NCBI GenBank assembly: GCA_026008535.1
Contig: BRKX01000004.1
Location: 31,066,501 to 31,130,500 of the forward strand
Direction: 5' to 3'
Origin: Perilla frutescens
Taxonomy: Eukaryota > Streptophyta > Magnoliopsida > Lamiales > Lamiaceae
DNA length: 64,000 bases
Positions 1-12,640 of the stretch are shown here, piece after piece. The translations under genes were made by a program, and so were the position numbers. Position 1 is the stretch's first letter. Every line of letters begins with the position of its first letter. The notes beneath the pieces are model-generated. The model did no database searches. It was not told the origin of the DNA and saw only the letters and a program-made list of their open reading frames with translations.

Positions 1-2
1 TG

Positions 3-2124
3 TATCTGTTAAACAGGGTCCCTAGCAAAGCAGTTCCTAAAACGTCTTTTGAACTGTGGACGGGTAGGAAACCCAGTTTAAGACACCTGCATGTTTGGGG
101 TTGTCCGGCAGAATTAAGGGTTCACAATCTACAAGAAAAGAAATTGGATCCAAGAACCATAAGTGGTTTCTTTATTGGTTATCCGGAAAAGTCTAAAGAG
201 TATAGATTTTACTGTCCTAACCATAGTACGAGAATTGTTGAAACTGAAAATGCTAGATTAATTGAAAATGGTGAAATCAGTGGGAGTGAACAACCACAAA
301 ATGTGGACATTCAAGAACTTAAGGTAGAGATACCTTTGCCCAAAACTTCTTCTCATGTTGTTGTTCCTACAATCGTTGTACAAGAACAACATATAAATGA
401 TAAACCTCCCAATAATGAACCCATTATCAATGAACATGATGTAGGTGAACCAAATCAAATAGCCTTAAGAAGGTCGAAAAGACAAAGGAGGCCTGCTATT
501 TCTAATGATTATATGGTTTATCTACAAATGTCAGAATTTGACATTGGAATTGATGATAATGATCCAGTTTCCTTCCCTCAAGCCATGAAAAGTAATAATT
601 CTACAAAATGGTTAGATGCGATGAAAGAAGAAATGAAATCAATGGCTCACAATGAAGTCTGGGACCTTGTAGAATTGCCAGAAAATTATACAAGGGTTGG
701 ATGTAAATGGGTCTTTAAGACCAAACGTGACTCTAATGGAAATATCGAAAGATACAAGGCCAGACTCGTTACTAAGGGTTTTACCCAGAGAGATGGCATT
801 GATTATAAGGAGACATTTTCACCCGTATCTAAGAAAGATTCTCTTAGAATTATTATGGCTTTGGTGGCTCATTATGACATGGAGTTACACCAAATGGATG
901 TTAAAACTGCTTGAATGGGGATTTAGTGGAAAATGTTTATATGGATCAACCTGAAGGTTTTTCCATTGAAGGAAAAGAACACATGGTGTGTAAACTTAAG
1001 AAATCAATATACGGGCTTAAACAAGCTTCCCGCCAGTGGTATCTTAAGTTTAATGATACCATTACGTCTTTTGGATTCAAAGAAAACACTGTTGATCGGT
1101 GTATATATCTGAAAGTCAGTGGGAGCAAGTTAATTTTTCTAATCCTGTATGTTGATGACATCTTGCTTGCAACTAATGATCTTGGATTATTGTATGAAAT
1201 CAAGAAATTTCTCTTAAAGAATTTTGAAATGAAAGATATGGGAGAGGCAACTTATGTGATTGGAATAGAAATATTCCGTGATAGATCACAAGGAATGTTG
1301 GGGTTGTCTCAGAAAGCTTACATTAATAAAGTTCTTGAGAGATTTCAGATGGATAAGTGCTTATCAAGCATCGTTCCAATCCAGAAGGGAGACAAGTTCA
1401 GCCTTATGCAATGTCCAAAGAATGAATTGGAACGTGAACAAATGAAAGACATTCCTTATGCATCAATTATTGGTAGCTTGATGTATGCACAGACTTGTAC
1501 TAGGCCTGACATCAGCTTTGCTGTTGGCATGCTTGGTCGTTACCAAAGCAATCCTGGAATGGATCACTGGAAAGATGTAAAGAAGGTACTGAGGTATTTG
1601 CAAAGAACAAAAGAGTATATGCTTACTTATCGAAGATCCGATCACCTAAATATGATTGGATACTCAGATTTAGACTTTGCTGGATGCGTTGACACAAGAA
1701 AATCAATATTTGGCTATTTGTTCCTTTTAGCTGGTGGAGCAATTTCATGGAAGAGTGCGAAGCAGACTGTAATTGCTGCATCCACTATGGAAGCTGAATT
1801 CGTGGCATGTTTTGAGGCCACAATTCATGGAAATTGGTTGCGGAACTTTATTTCAGGACTTGGAATAGTCGACAGTATTGCCAAGCCGCTGAAAATTTAC
1901 TGTGATAATTCCGCTGCCGTATTCTTCTCTAAAAACGATAGGTATTCCAAAGGTGCTAAGCATATGGAATTGAAGTACCTTGCTGTTAAAGAAGAAGTTC
2001 AGAAACAAAAGGTGTCAATTGAACATATTAGCACCGATCTCATGATAGCCCATTAACGAAAGGATTATCTCCAAAGATATTTATTGAACATGTCGAAAGA
2101 ATGGGTATTGCTGGAAAGTTGTAA
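3..2124 (+). pseudogene. Copia pol fragment: integrase end, reverse transcriptase, RNase H (broken)
   Basis: This is the 3' half of a Ty1/copia polyprotein that enters from outside the window. Positions 3-143 encode the integrase C-terminal region (ELWTGRKPSLRHLHVWG), followed by the variable linker and the RT start (KWLDAMKEEMKSM, CKWVFKTKRD). The RT catalytic YVDD is at 1148-1159. RNase H follows (SDLDFAGC, MEAEF near 1786, YCDNSAAV, SKHMELKYL-like end). The frame is open to 914, shifts at the conserved AFLNG motif where the DNA is 4 nt short, stays open to 2056, then shifts again at the ADPLTK motif, also about 4 nt short. The homologous frame ends at 2124. It resembles the Tork/TNT1 type by motif wording, but the lineage is an inference. 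No gag or protease lies inside the window. Not functional as it stands. Confidence 0.9.
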
Positions 2125-2477
2125 TAGACTTATGATTATTTGACACTTTGAGCTCATTATATATTATTTCTGATATTTATTGATATCTATTTTGTCAGTA
2201 TGGTATACATAAGGTTTGACATAAACTGGAAATGTTTTAGTCTTGAAAAGAGACACTAATGTGGACCATTATTATCCTTTATTATGAGTCGTATTAAGTA
2301 GATTACTAATATTGTAGTACATGGAAGGAACTATGCCAATAGACTGGTGTAGAACCGCCATGACTTGTATTGGTATATATTTAATATTGACATAATGATT
2401 TGACCAATGAATTTATCTAATGACGTGCACATTATGATGTTATTTAAACCATCATGATTATTTCTGTCACTCTGGCC

Positions 2478-2488
2478 AAGTGGGAGAA
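2478..2488 (+). promoter_or_regulatory. Polypurine tract of the first copia element
   Basis: AAGTGGGAGAA lies about 350 bases after the pol stop and directly before a TG dinucleotide that begins the LTR. AAGTGGGAGA is the usual copia PPT form. Confidence 0.75.
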
Positions 2489-2899
2489 TGTAAGATTTAT
2501 TAATGGCCACGTGTCATTAATAATTAAGTTGTTAAGATATTTATATTAATTTCAGTATCTTAATTATGTGGTTTAAATAATTTGATGTTTATCTGATAAA
2601 TTGGTCATACTTATCTAAAGGTGGTTTCACGATATCCATCATGTTGATAGAATGTGTAAATATATATATAACTGTATCTGAAACTGGTCCTCTCACCTAC
2701 CGATAAAAGGAAACACAGAATATATTTTTCTCTATCATCTAAAGGCGTTCTGTGTTTAAGGAAAACGGTGAAGGGAGAGAAACCAATTTCTTCATCATCA
2801 TCGACTAAGTTATGGCTTATCAAGGTTAGTATTCTGATTTATATATTGAATGTGAAAATCATGAAGTTCTAAGACCCGTGCAATTTAATTAAGTTTACA
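2489..2899 (+). mobile_element. 3' LTR of the first copia element
   Basis: The LTR starts TGTAAGATTT right after the PPT and ends TTTACA, so its tips are the inverted repeat TGTAA/TTACA. A TATA-like stretch (AATATATATATAACTG, about 2658-2673) is the likely promoter. The 3' end is uncertain: a second TTACA at 3043-3047 would give a 559-bp LTR instead of 411 bp. The 5' LTR is outside the window, so the two cannot be compared. Confidence 0.55.
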
Positions 2900-3873
2900 T
2901 TAATCATATAGTAAAATCATAGAGATAAACTATGATATACGATTGGGTGCGAGGTTGCTTGCTTCTAGACCAAATTATTAAAACGTTGATTAAATTGTAC
3001 AAATTGAACGCATTACTTTGTCGAATTCAATATCTCTTATTTTTACATTAGATTTTTATCACTTGGTTATCTTCAAAAAGATGTATTATACACAATTGTT
3101 ATCTTAATTAGATGATAACTTCATCGATTAGTGTCAATTTAAGTTCGATTCATTTGAAATGGGTACGTCAAGCCCAAGCTCCCCCCCAAAAGATATGTTT
3201 GTGCAGCATTTGAAAATTCGACGCTACCCGCATGGGCACGGTATCCGGTATCCCGATTTTGTATTTTAATTTTTAAAAATATTCTGGAGCATATCTTATT
3301 CATTAAGTGGATATTAATTATGTGGGTTCCATTTTTTTTATCTCCTGTTATGTAAAGGATATTGTTGTGTTCTTTTACACGATATACTTTAAAAAAAACA
3401 CCAATATCATTTACATAGCAAGCGATAAAAAAATCATAACCAACATGATTAACATCTACTAATATCATCATTTATATCTCCAAAATATAATTTTAAAAAT
3501 TATTTTATAAATTAAAAAATAAAATTCAAGGGTTGAATATTCCCAACATTTGGAGTGCGCAAATCGATATGGGCTATGTTAGTCCAAATACCAAACAAGT
3601 ATTGGGCCAAAAATCCAAATGACTATATGTTGGGTAACATGGTAACTACCTCATTGGATCTTTATGGAAGTGTCGTAACGAACAAAATTGTAATCACACG
3701 CAATCCTAAAATGTACATATATATTTATTTACCCCACATTTTGAAAGTATTTTTATAGCTTATATTGATTAATAGTTGGCGCAAATAATTTGGAAAAATA
3801 ATATATTGGTTATGAATTAAATATTATTTTCCCAAATTTGAAGGAAAAAAAGGCTAAAATTGATTGCACATAA
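2900..3873. other. AT-rich spacer, no gene seen
   Basis: Both strands hold only short AT-rich reading frames without recognisable domains. No terminal repeats or RNA gene signatures were found. Confidence 0.6.
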
Positions 3874-4859
3874 TGTTAGGAATGATGCTACATCAGATGT
3901 TATCAACACTGTTTATAATATTGTCCTTAATGTTGTACATGATGTGTAACAACATTCTTACAACATTGACCGAAACATTGAGTATTTTAATATTACCATT
4001 TCCTAGTTTTTAGGATTAATTCATTTTTTGGATTAATCTAATTAATTTTTATATCTTAGTTAAATATATCCACGAAATTTTGAGTCCAAATTAGTGGATC
4101 TAGGTAGTTAAGATAATGAATTATTTTGTCTTTGAAATAGTCGAATTTGTTCCTACTTTGTAGAATTCATGTTTTCTCTTTCCTTCATCCACTAACTAAC
4201 ATGTCTAAGTAGTGGAATGCTGGAGCAGTTGCATACAGAGGTGGAGAACGTGGAAAGCTGTGCTGGAGGGAGTTAGCATCAATCCATTACCATAAAGGAT
4301 CATGGAAACTACTGCATTTAGAGTGATCTATAAATAGTGATTTTCACTCTAGAATAATACACACCAAACAGAGAAAATATCACCAAAAGAGTGAGAAAAT
4401 CTAGAGCTTGAGTCCCAATTTTTCTTCGAGTTTCTCAGCCTCTTATTCAACATTAAGTCTATTATTTCGATCAACCAATAAATGTTTTTTGGTTGTGTTT
4501 GTAGATTAGATGCTTGAATAGATAGTTTAAGATTCAAAGTTGTAATACTGTCTAAGTGTTAGATAGTATATTTTGAACTTATTCTCGAGTACTTAGAATA
4601 GGTTTCTTGTATATTTGTGTCGTGTTGTCAAGAAAGTGAACCGAGACAATATCAGCATTGTGTTTTATAACTTGTGATAGTGAAATTTCACCCTATGTCA
4701 TTTACATATTGAAAGTGTGTGATTTAAAACTATCCTTTGTGTAAAGCTTTTTAAGTTTCTGCTATTTAAGTTGAAGGCATATTTTCACACTAACTTCAAT
4801 ATCGTATTTAACATTTGCACTTGTAATTTTTACAGTAATTCAGGCAACGAATTATAACA
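3874..4859 (+). mobile_element. Copia-type LTR (possibly SIRE/Maximus-like)
   Basis: The segment begins TGTTAGGAATGATGC and ends AATTATAACA (TG...CA), with a TATA box at 4329-4336. It is followed after one base by a PBS-like sequence, so it reads as a 5' LTR. Its 3' half matches the LTR piece at 62694-63243, sharing TTGTGTTTGTAG, GTGTTGTCAAG, CCGAGA-AATATCAGCATT and GTGTGATTTAAAA. Internal sequence is lost: another LTR begins 137 bases later. The SIRE/Maximus link rests on my memory of such LTRs and is weak; LTR status is better supported. Confidence 0.6.
4329..4336 (+). promoter_or_regulatory. TATA box in the copia LTR
   Basis: TATAAATA in the middle of the LTR, about 455 bases from its start, where the U3/R boundary is expected. 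Confidence 0.5.
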
Positions 4860-4876
4860 AGTGACATCAATAGCCA
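4860..4876 (+). promoter_or_regulatory. Decayed primer binding site
   Basis: AGTGACATCAATAGCCA follows the LTR end and resembles the initiator-tRNA-Met PBS (TGGTATCAGAGC) with two inserted bases and substitutions. It supports the LTR end at 4859. Confidence 0.4.
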
Positions 4877-4996
4877 ATACTTGACATACTAAGTATTCGA
4901 TCCGAAGTTGCCAAATTAATATTATGGATAGCTAACTGACCAGTGTTGTCCACCGGCATTGGATGGTGACCACTTTTTATTAGTAATAAAAATAAC

Positions 4997-6346
4997 TGCA
5001 AGTGTACGGTGCAATTATAATACGTAGTGAGCAAGAGTATCATATCCACATTGATTGTAATGGAAAATAATATTGTGAGTACTAAAACATAGGCAAATTA
5101 TTAATATCTAGATACTTATATTCAACAGAGACTTCGAATAAAATAATATGCGAATAAAAAGAACATGACAATAATGTAAAAATCAAATAAAAGACAATAG
5201 ATCATAGGGCATGCTTTTCCTACAATGTCATATATGCAAGATCAATCAATTCAACAAACCAATTTAATTCATATATGGTGGAAGATCATGAAGATATTAA
5301 AAACCTCTCTCTCGAGTAAGTTTGTAAAGTCGATTAATAAATTACCTATTCACCTTTCGGTCCTTCTAAGTAATTTAATAACTCCTAAAAGCACACACAA
5401 TCATAATTTCCTATGAATATTTATTCACTTCGTTGGCACTTCTAAACATTTATAATATAACATCTTGTTTAATCTAGCATGCATAAGTGGTGACCAAACA
5501 ATCATACATGAGAAATCAAAACCAAGATTTATAAACCAATATATGAAAGGAAGAATTGAAAGATTAATCAAAACACAAAATCCATCGTAGTTTTACATCC
5601 TTAGAATCCAAGGAAATTTACCCAGACATAATCAAAGATAAAGAATAAAAATAAAACATGATAAACAAAATATTGTTCAACACAATAAAGAACCCGAGGT
5701 CTTCAATCTTGCTGTAGCCTCTAAAGTCTTTGTCGTGCCTCCATAACTTTGTTCACCTTGGTATGTCTTATGTTACTAAATTAAATTAAACTAGACTGTG
5801 TTGGACTACTTTTCTAATGAGTAGATGGAGTATTTATATTGTTGGAAGGAACCTTAGGGTTAAAATGAAATCCAAAGTGGAGAAAAGCTTTGAAAATCTC
5901 CAACTGGGTCCGTCTGGGTTGATTGGTGGGTTGAGTGGCTGGGTCGATCTGGCCATGTATATTTTGTGAAGGACTGGGTCGACTTGTGGGTCAACCCATG
6001 TACATACTTCACTAAAATGGCCCGTTCTCACTCGTTTCTCGTCCGATTGAGCCAATTCAACTTGCACAACGCTCCTAACTTGATTCTCCATCTTCTTAAG
6101 CTTTTCAATCACTTATTTGGATTAATATGAACTATTTTCATCAATTCTAGTGGGTTTTCTCTTTAAATCTAGTCCAAAGGGCTAATTTGTCTCTCATTTA
6201 GCTCTCCAAGTACGTACTTAATCATTTTGCATCAAATAATCATAAAATTCACCACTATTAATGTAAAACTCATAAATACATCAAAAGTTATCAACTTAAA
6301 CATTATCAATTCATATCCAAAAGTTATGTAAAATATATAGCTATCA
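4997..6346 (-). mobile_element. LTR of an unclassified retrotransposon, minus strand
   Basis: On the minus strand it starts TGATAGCTATATATT and ends GTACACTTGCA, with a G-rich polypurine tract (AAGTTTGGGGG) immediately upstream at 6347-6360. PPT then TG is the 3' LTR arrangement. The plus-strand phrases AAGTGTACGG and GAGCAAGAGTATC near the outer end occur in terminal regions of large non-coding or gypsy-type plant elements (recollection, not a search). No coding sequence was recognised next to it, so this could be a LARD or a gypsy LTR. Confidence 0.4.
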
Positions 6347-6360
6347 AACCCCCAAACTTA

Positions 6361-9300
6361 ATACATCAACATTGATTTTATCATAGCCAAAAACTAACGA
6401 AAATAGAGGAATTCAGTTCAGCTAAATTGTGTTGATTATTAAAATCATTCAATTGATTTCCTTCAAATTTAATTTACTCTATATATAAATGCACGCTTTC
6501 TTCATTCCGTTAAAAAATACTAAAAAAATATGGATAAATTTTTATATATTTATGAGTAATTTAAGACAAGGAATCAGTTACAAAATAAATAATTAATATC
6601 AATTGGTTTAAATATGTTAGGTATTGCTTATGGAATTTTCTTTATATTCCTACAATGATGGCAATAATTTCATACAGTAATGATGGCAACGATTTCCTCC
6701 AAAATCTGGCAAAAATGACTCAATTTATATAAATGACTGCAAACTCAAACTTTTCGGAACACTCTTCTCATTAGTATAAATATCCTACAACCACATACAT
6801 CAAAATCATCAATTTATTCAATTTCTTCAATTTTTCAATTCTCTGATTATCCTTACCCATTATTCTTAAGGGGAAAAAAAAAATTCTTTTTTTCTTTTCA
6901 ATTAGACTCTAGAAATGGATCTACTTTCAATTCTGGCAAATGAGAAATTCATTAATGAGAAGATGGGTTCAATGGGACGCTCTGTTTGTTCTTTTTCGAC
7001 TACACCGTACAAAACAAATTTTAATGGATGTCTGGTTAAAAGAAAGTTTTGATGATCGATTTTCATCAACCATCAATGAGGATAAGAAGAAAGCTATGGT
7101 TAAGTTAGAAAGAACGAATTTTTTTAATTGATATGTGGTACTTATGTTGCTGCAGAAACTGATGAAATGGTGTATATAAGCTTTACTTATAAATCTATAT
7201 TTTGCTTTGAGTTACATGTTTCACTTTTCGTTGAGGCATCTTGCTAGACCAAATTATGAAAGTAACTTAGTAATTTTCATATGTAATTTAAGATGAGTAA
7301 TTATACAAACAACATTATACAATTCTGTAAATAAAGTTATAATGGTTTTAAGTAAATGTTTCTATATCGATAATTATTTTAAATAGATGATTTGATTTAA
7401 AAAACTATAATTCATTATGTATAACATCTCAAACCTCAACTATTTGCGTCTTCTTTGCCGAATGACATAGAGAAAAATATATAATCCGTCATGTAAATAA
7501 TTGTTCCGGATTAATGTTGTATAAATGTATGTATTACCCTGATATAGTCATAATTAAATTAGTGTTTTTTTTCTTAAATATTCAGATATTATCTCCTTAT
7601 TCATTCGTATAATATAGATCAAGTTATGGTATTCTATAATCAAATCATCATCATCATCATTATTATCTTTGGTTAGTTGGTTATCTACATTTTATAAAAT
7701 AGTGAGATTAAAAAGAGTTAAAACGGGGATTGTGTTTAGAATTTTCCCAAATAGAATTACCCATTACAATTTTTTTCTTAATAGTGTAAATTGCCCTAAA
7801 CATAAAATTTGGGTCTATTACATATAAATAAATAAATAACTATAGCTTATCGCTAGATACATGGTAAAAAAATTCATTAATGAATCTATAAATATACATA
7901 TATATATATATATATATGTTCGAATAATAAAAATTTAATTAATGAAGCGATCCTGACAATTTAGTTCGAATAATAACGAAAAAGAAGTGATCATTATATT
8001 ATAATAGCTTCGAAAATTATTAAATTAAGACACGTAAATAATGCACCAATTATATATGGAGTAAACTAAAAGTCTAAAACAATGTTTTCTTTGAAATGAT
8101 TCATTCAAATCTCATTATTTAAAAATACTAAATTTGAAAATATTAAAAACAGTTCAGCCTTATCTTTGAAAATATATCAACACGAAAATTATAATTTTAA
8201 AATAAGACAATATATTTATATACAAACTATAATATCAATTGATTATTAAACTATAATATAAAGCCAAATATCTCATATCCCAATAATATCCAAGTAACAT
8301 CTTATTCATTATCTTAATCTTAACACATATATATAATAACAAATAAGTATGCTTTCAATAGAAACTTTAGTTTGCCCGTCAAATTTTTCTGTATCCTTGC
8401 ACTTTTGAACTCCTTATTAAACCTATACATGTAGAACTCTGTAAACAAATTAAAATAGGGTTTATTGGTGTATTATAACCAAAAAAACAAAAACAAAAAA
8501 GCTTTTTTTTTGTAGAAAACAAAAAAATGTACGGACGAATATAATTTTTTAGGGTTCTATGGATGAATACCTTAGAAGATATATTTTTCATTTATTTTAT
8601 AAAACTCACAAAAATACGATATACACATTGATTTTTTTTTTCCTCCTAATGTTTTGTGTTGTAAATGTAGTTTGATTGCATATGTGCAGCTTGAAGATTG
8701 CTCCGATTTGGACGTTCCAACATTTTGAACAAAAAAGGCCATTAATTGTATTGAGCATAAATCTTTAATATTTGGTACAATTATATAACGAACTTTTCCA
8801 TGTATACATGCTTGAATGCACAAGAACGGGCATACTATGATAATATTTACTTGAGATTTATTGGAGGGTCGAATGGGTTTCAGGTCAATCTTTTTTGAAT
8901 AATTAGGTTTGACATATCTTAATGAATTTATGAATTTTAAAATGATAAAAAATAGATCAATATAGATGATTGCATATCATAAAATGAGGAGAGCATGAGA
9001 ATTCAGACATTTTCTGCAAAACATATTTTTCAAGAATTGAAATATGTGCAATTTTTTGTACAGTTATATAGGTGTATTTTAGGTTTTAAATTGTTATTTG
9101 ACTATTAAATTATTGAATATATTGGGTGAATATTGTGATTTATTTTCACCTATGGATCTTTCATAAAATATTAATAAATTAAGCATTTATGAATTTAAAA
9201 TTAATATAAACTAACAATATCACCTATCATTGATATATTTGAGAATACATGACCAGACGCTATTGACATTAAAAGATGCTTACATCAGTATATATAATTT

Positions 9301-9430
9301 TGCATTTTCAATTCCATATACAATTATCAAATGATGATCTATTTTATAATAGTTGACACCATTTATATGAATGCTTTGTACATGCAATAAAGTAGGCTAT
9401 AGAAAATAAATTGTGTAAAATGAATATAAA
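6361..9430. other. AT-rich region, no confident gene
   Basis: About 3 kb of AT-rich sequence with a short AT microsatellite near 7898-7919. A TATA box and short frame at 6775-7052 are listed separately. I see no terminal repeats, coding domains or RNA genes. It may contain the unrecognised 5' part of the Helitron that ends at 11047. Confidence 0.5.
6775..7052 (+). other. TATA box plus 45-codon reading frame (doubtful)
   Basis: TATAAATA (6775-6782) follows a cytosine-richer stretch. It is followed by a pyrimidine/A-rich leader and an ATG at 6915 opening 45 codons (starts MDLLSILANEKF, ends at the TGA closing at 7052). The arrangement resembles a plant core promoter and leader, but the peptide matches no family I know and composition is ordinary for the area. 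It could be the degraded start of a transposase gene. No splice sites are convincing. Confidence 0.15.
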
Positions 9431-10004
9431 ACTTATGTTTAAAGTATGTTATTCACAAGATTGAAAATAGACTGAAATTTGAAGATGAAATAAACATAGT
9501 AGTGTTAGCTACAAATGACCAAGAAAAATTTGGGATGAAGAACATTCCAGAAGAAGAACAAATCAGCACCAACCGAAAATGGGAGATGAAAATCAAAGAA
9601 TCACAAACTCTGAAAAATAGAAGATATTTTTGGGTTGAATTTTCCATATTATTATATAATTTAATTATTGTATTATATTTTATTAGTTTTTAAAATTTAT
9701 TAGGTTCATTCAAATTTACTTTTATGCTTTCCATGCATTTCACTTTCAAATATATTTTGTGTTAAATGTTTGGCTCATTGAACAAATAAGACTTTTTCAC
9801 GCATTTCATTGGTGAAGTTTTTGTGATTAATTTTATGTTAGTACATAAAATTCTCAATCGTTTAATTTAGAAGTAATTATTTTTTATTATATCATATAAA
9901 AATGATTTATTTCCAATAAATACTTTTACTTATTGATATTGTTTCGTGAATTGGTTTAGGACTCTCGATCCTAATTGAGTTTTGTGAAGTGGTTTATGAC
10001 TCTC

Positions 10005-10352
10005 AATCTTAATTTAAAATTTTGTTTGTTAGGCATTCAAATTATGCTAAATGATGTTGAAAATGAACAATTTTTTTAGTTAGCATATTTATATTATAAT
10101 GAGTTTCAAATATGCGAGACTGCGTATGCATTTGAAAATATATATGCTACCTCATTTAATCCAATAAATTATTTATACAATCTTAATTTAGAATTTTGTT
10201 TGTTAGGTATTCAAATTATGTTAAATAATGTTGAAAATGAACAATTTTTTTTAGTTAGCATATTTATATTATAATGAGTTTCAAATATGCGAGACTGCGT
10301 ATGTATTTGAAAATTTATATGCTACCTCATTTGATCCAAGAAATTATTTATA
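10005..10352 (+). repeat. Tandem duplication, unit about 174 bp
   Basis: Two adjacent copies (about 10005-10178 and 10179-10352) share AATCTTAATTTA, GTTGAAAATGAACAA, GAGTTTCAAATATGCGAGAC and ATATGCTACCTCATTT. The homologous Helitron at 17.4-18.8 kb has a single copy, so the duplication is private to Helitron A. Confidence 0.85.
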
Positions 10353-11019
10353 GAACACATTTCAAATTCTTTGATATTTTTTCTTTAATAGATATATATC
10401 GTATGTATATTTTACATATCATACATAAAAGATTATCAATATTTTTAATTTCACACTACACACAAACCAATATTTTACAACAACATAATTTAATACATTC
10501 GTACTCATGTATAAAAATACATAAAATAATATGACATCGAAGATGTAGTTCGAGATATTCTCTATAAATATAAGAGGCAATAAGGAATCGAAACATTAAT
10601 TAAATTGTGGAAGTGTTGCTCAAGTCATAATAACTCTCCTTCGATGGTCTCCTATGTTTCCACTTCACACGGTCTGAAGGGATGGTTAAGATGTCATTAT
10701 TATCTTAAATGTATTTTATGGTGTTGTGTCATTTTCTTCTTAATTTTTCACATTGTACTTCAAATTATTAGGGAATTTAATTATGTTTGTAATGAGTTTC
10801 AGACGAACAAATTGTGTTCATTGTTTTATTGAGCACAATCAACGGAAATTGTAAATTTACTCATGGATATGGGTTGTTTGCTGATAAAATAGGGCATAAA
10901 CTTGAAAATAACATCATATTATTTGTGCATTTTATAATTGTTTCTATTATATATTTAACTCTATAATTTAATTATTTTATTTATAAAAACTATTTAATAT
11001 AAATTATTTATATCTTTCA

Positions 11020-11034
11020 CCGTGCATCGCACGG
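11020..11034 (+). terminator. Helitron A 3' terminal hairpin
   Basis: CCGTGCATCGCACGG folds into a 6-bp stem with a 3-nt loop, ten bases or fewer before the CTAG terminus. In rolling-circle models it marks the end of strand transfer. Confidence 0.8.
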
Positions 11035-11781
11035 GATGTAATACTAGTATATATAAAAACAACAAAGTATACTATAAATAGTAATTGTCATTTTCCCGCC
11101 TAAAACACCCCCTCAAAATAGTAAGTTGATATATTTATTGATTTAATTATATTATAATACAATAGTTTATGCATTATTAAGATATATTAACTATTATATG
11201 ATATTATAATACGGATATACACATATATAAACTTATATAAGATATTATAACTTTATTTTATATATATAAGTAGATAAATATGTTGTAATTAGTAATTATA
11301 TATGCTATTTTTTTCGAAAAGTAAATGATTTTTATACACACACATATATATATTGATTCAATTATTTGATATAATTATATAATAAACCTAATTACATGCA
11401 ATTTAATTAGAATGTTATATATTCTTCTAATATAAACTATGCGCGAAGAATGTCGCCGCTAAATTAGCTATCAATATTTTAATATATAACTTGGCTATTA
11501 ATTCTATTATATTATGTCCATTTATATATTGTGACCTACAGAATTATTCTAATCATTTATAACATCGACGGGATCTTTGGAATATATTAAATTTTTTTAC
11601 TATAATTAATACTTATATATATATACACACACAATATGATATAATTAACCATCTATAATTAATGTATATTTAATCAGCAAATTTACCTTTCTTAGTTTAG
11701 AAAATATATAATGACGTCGATACCTTAAATAAATAAATCATTATCATTATAAATATCTTTGAATCAAAATCATAATATATA

Positions 11782-12088
11782 CTACCTTCGTTTCGAAATG
11801 CTTGTTGTTTTTTTTTAATCTGGAATTAAGAATTAATTTTGTGGACAAATATACCCATCCCTCATATATGCCATAAAAACTAATTCATCTATATTTTCCT
11901 AAAAAATAACAATATTTTCTCTCTCCATATATTTTTCTCTCTTCATATATTATGGGTAAGCTAGAATCAAGAAATCTTGTAGGATTTGAGAGGGTTAAAA
12001 TTGGGAGAGAGTATGTCAAATTATATAAAACAACAAACATTTTGAAAAAAAAAAACCTAAAACAACAAACATTTCGAAACGGAGGTAG
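11782..12088. mobile_element. Stowaway-type MITE (Tc1/Mariner)
   Basis: Terminal inverted repeats begin CTACCTTCGTTTCGAAATG and the right end is the complement of CTACCTCCGTTTCGAAATG, each followed by TTGTTGTTTT. TA flanks both ends (11780-11781 and 12089-12090), the target duplication of Tc1/Mariner elements. The length of 307 bp is typical. There is no coding capacity; the short frame from 11952 is internal MITE sequence. It is inserted in Helitron D. Confidence 0.9.
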
Positions 12089-12159
12089 TATAAATCAATT
12101 TCAGGAAACTATATTTGGACGACTATTTTGTATTGAGATATCTTAATCTTATTAAGTTA

Positions 12160-12160
<1 letters not shown>

Positions 12161-12205
<45 letters not shown>

Positions 12206-12231
12206 CATATATATATATATATATATATATA
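12161..12231. repeat. Compound microsatellite (ATCT)n then (AT)n
   Basis: Eleven ATCT units (12161-12204) are followed by about 13 AT units. Confidence 0.95.
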
Positions 12232-12640
12232 GCAATAAAGATCTAATCTCATATACAAACAATAATATAATTAAATATAATATAAATTTATATTTTTCCA
12301 TAATTTGCATCTAAATGTGTATATATTGCTTAAAAAAATACAATAAATACGAAAATCAATTTATAATTGAGAATTTTATGTTTGAATATAATAGTTTATG
12401 TAATCGTTTCCATACTATCTAATAGAATTATATATTCTTCATTTGCTTGATATATAAATTAAAGCATTTATTACAAAATAAGTTTGGTGCAATCGATTGT
12501 CACTTATTGTAATTGATTACCATAAATTATTGATTAACAAATTTTGTTGAAATTTTAATTAATTACCATATTTTTCTGAACATTCCAATGCAATTTAAAA
12601 TTTGAAATTCAAAATGTTTGGCTAGAGATCATCTTTGATG

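Larger units (their letters stand above)
9431..11047 (+). mobile_element. Helitron A, 3' portion
   Basis: The segment ends with the Helitron 3' signature: a 6-bp stem hairpin (CCGTGC ATC GCACGG, 11020-11034), nine bases, then CTAG at 11044-11047 followed by T. Its last 1.6 kb is homologous to 17408-18785, which ends with the same hairpin and CTAG. Both share TATGTTATTCACAA, CAAATGACCAA and TATTTATATTATAA-type stretches. No Rep/helicase coding is present, so it is non-autonomous here. The 5' end was not found; the start given is where homology with the second copy begins. Confidence 0.7.
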
